NCBI GenBank assembly: GCA_022722495.1
Contig: JAIJLI010000073.1
Span: 1-8,137, forward strand
DNA: 8,137 bases
DNA from: Dialister sp.
GTDB lineage: Bacteria > Bacillota > Negativicutes > Veillonellales > Dialisteraceae
Reading direction: 5' to 3'
In this document: positions 7,249-8,137 of the stretch, piece after piece
How positions within the stretch are numbered: position 1 is the first letter of the stretch
Layout: every line of letters starts with the position of its first letter
Made by a program: the position numbers and the translations under genes
Notes under the pieces: generated by a model
Database searches by the model: none
Seen by the model: only the letters and a program-made list of their open reading frames with translations
What the model was told of the DNA's origin: nothing

Positions 7249-7299
7249 GTATTTGTTATGGTATCCTACATAAAAGAAAAACGTTAGTTTTCACTTTTA

Positions 7300-7503
7300 T
7301 CAGTAGCTCAGATTTTGAATCATGTCCAAAGGTAGCTGGGTCGCTTTGGCAATCTGTTCTGTTGGAAGTCCCATAGCCAGCAAATGTTGAGCAGTTTCTA
7401 TGTTAGCTTCTAATCTACCTTCCCTTTTCGCTGTATCAATAGAGTTCTTGATATCCCGATATGCCATCTTGCTTGCTTCATATCGTTCTTCTACCTGTTT
7501 CAT
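7300..7503 (-). CDS. Rpn / PD-(D/E)XK transposase-family C-terminal fragment
   Basis: The 67-residue product matches only the C-terminal tail of the Rpn-family recombination-promoting nuclease / putative transposase proteins, which are usually near 300 residues. The tail shows a charged helix ending in KREGR at 26-30, then the typical ETAQHLLAMGLPTEQIAKAT at 36-55, a short helical module. The PD-(D/E)XK nuclease domain is absent, and an in-frame TAA lies four codons before the ATG, so nothing upstream extends it. It nevertheless has an ATG and a well-placed Bacteroidota promoter, so it may be expressed. It could be a remnant left by an internal deletion, or an independently expressed short tail; cases of internally made C-terminal products are known in this family. 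The product cannot cut DNA by itself. Confidence 0.6.
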   Translation of the reverse strand: MKQVEERYEASKMAYRDIKNSIDTAKREGRLEANIETAQHLLAMGLPTEQIAKATQLPLDMIQNLSY

Positions 7504-7527
7504 ACGCTGTTTGTTTTATATCTTATG

Positions 7528-7559
7528 CAAAGATAAACTTAATATTTGTAACATCCAAA
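7528..7559 (-). promoter_or_regulatory. Bacteroidota-type promoter for the Rpn fragment
   Basis: On the minus strand TTTG (7559-7556) and TATCTTTG (7535-7528) match the Bacteroidota -33 TTTG and -7 TAnnTTTG elements, with about 20 bases between them. The start codon at 7503 lies 24 bases past the -7 box, giving a very short leader. This is the clearest promoter in the window. Confidence 0.65.
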
Positions 7560-7615
7560 CTTTTAGAGCGTTTTTTTTAATTTTCTTCTGCCACAGTCTT
7601 CGTTCCTATCCTGAT

Positions 7616-8137
7616 TTATTCAGGTTTCCCTGATTTCTTCAGTAAAGGGGCGAGGAATTTATAGGTATATCCCTTCTGCTGCTTTACCATTTCTTCTGGT
7701 GTTCCGGCAAAGAGGAGCTGACCGCCGCCTCGTCCACCTTCCGGACCCATGTCGATGAGCCAGTCGGCGAGTTTGATGACATCGAGATTGTGCTCGATGA
7801 TAATGACCGTGTTGCCACGATCTACCAGTTTCTGGAGTACATCCATCAGGATGCGGATGTCTTCGAAATGCAGACCGGTTGTCGGTTCATCGAGAATATA
7901 GAGCGTCTTGCCCGTATCACGCTTCGAGAGTTCGGTAGCCAGTTTTACGCGCTGACTTTCACCGCCAGAGAGGGTAGTGGAACTCTGTCCTAACCTGATG
8001 TATCCGAGACCTACATTCTGTAAAGCCTTGATCTTCTGCAGTATCTGAGGAACATTCTCGAAGAAATCTACCGCCTGGTTGATGGTCATGTCGAGAACAT
8101 CGGCGATGCTCTTTCCCTTGTATCTTACCTCCAGCGT
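7616..8137 (-). CDS. uvrA: excinuclease ABC subunit A, C-terminal part (5' end off the window)
   Basis: This is the last 173 residues of UvrA, the damage-scanning ATPase that loads UvrB in nucleotide excision repair; the full protein is usually about 940 residues. The frame is open to the right edge and begins [16 protein letters not shown], so the internal methionine at 8089 is not the start. Visible residues include the ABC signature [11 protein letters not shown] (56-66 of the visible part), Walker [14 protein letters not shown] (78-90) with the catalytic Glu, and the switch histidine in [18 protein letters not shown] (111-128). The glycine-rich [10 protein letters not shown] and the FAGTPEEM segment near the end are typical. 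It ends at a TAA at 7616. Sampled base composition is near 55% GC, richer than the defence operon, as expected for a resident core gene. No clear terminator was seen before the Rpn promoter. Confidence 0.97.
   Translation of the reverse strand, partial: TLEVRYKGKSIADVLDMTINQAVDFFENVPQILQKIKALQNVGLGYIRLGQSSTTLSGGESQRVKLATELSKRDTGKTLYILDEPTTGLHFEDIRILMDVLQKLVDRGNTVIIIEHNLDVIKLADWLIDMGPEGGRGGGQLLFAGTPEEMVKQQKGYTYKFLAPLLKKSGKPE

Noticed and set aside
7400..7633. Plus-strand open frame antisense to the Rpn fragment
   Set aside because: The minus strand carries a recognisable Rpn tail and promoter; this frame gives only a hydrophobic shadow peptide.
7790..7993. Plus-strand open frame inside uvrA
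   Set aside because: It is antisense to the UvrA signature and Walker B region.
1..8137. CRISPR array, tRNA or rRNA genes
   Set aside because: No regularly spaced repeats and no cloverleaf or rRNA-like sequence was seen on either strand.

Overview
The window looks like a piece of a Bacteroidales (Prevotella-like) chromosome. Three things point there: a promoter of the Bacteroidota type (TTTG about 20 bases before TATCTTTG) at 7528-7559, a C-terminal tail of the Rpn / PD-(D/E)XK transposase family that is abundant in these bacteria, and AT-rich genes without strong Shine-Dalgarno sites. The genus is inference only.

Region 1 (1-6443) is one tightly packed plus-strand operon of five genes, perhaps preceded by the last codons of a sixth. 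In order: a GHKL (MutL/MORC/Hsp90-like) ATPase of about 754 residues, an unrecognised protein of 287 residues, a DUF6339-like protein of 290 residues with a lysine-rich tail, a 642-residue C5-cytosine DNA methyltransferase with a long helical insertion, and an unrecognised 154-residue protein. Junctions are +3 and +5 bases or overlaps of 11 and 23 bases, so the five are almost certainly one transcription unit with coupled translation. GHKL ATPases beside C5 methyltransferases are known from restriction-modification-like defence systems (prokaryotic MORC/MutL-like ATPases; mza-type systems with Z1 and AIPR proteins). This operon has the ATPase and the methyltransferase, but no Z1, AIPR, SF2 helicase, Vsr or clear nuclease is visible. 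It is therefore a candidate variant defence system: the methyltransferase would mark self DNA, the ATPase would sense or act as a switch, and one of the three unassigned proteins would be the effector.

Region 2 (6444-7299) is decayed. It holds a long imperfect inverted repeat between convergent genes, a minus-strand pseudogene broken by a frameshift and a nonsense codon, a 24-base tandem duplication nested in an 11-base perfect inverted repeat, and a GC-rich hairpin that looks like a terminator.

Region 3 (7300-8137) is minus-strand: a 67-residue Rpn-family C-terminal fragment with its own good promoter, then the C-terminal 173 residues of UvrA, running off the right edge. A sampled 60-base stretch of uvrA is about 55% GC against about 30% in a sampled stretch of the ATPase gene. 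This fits an acquired island inserted beside a core gene.
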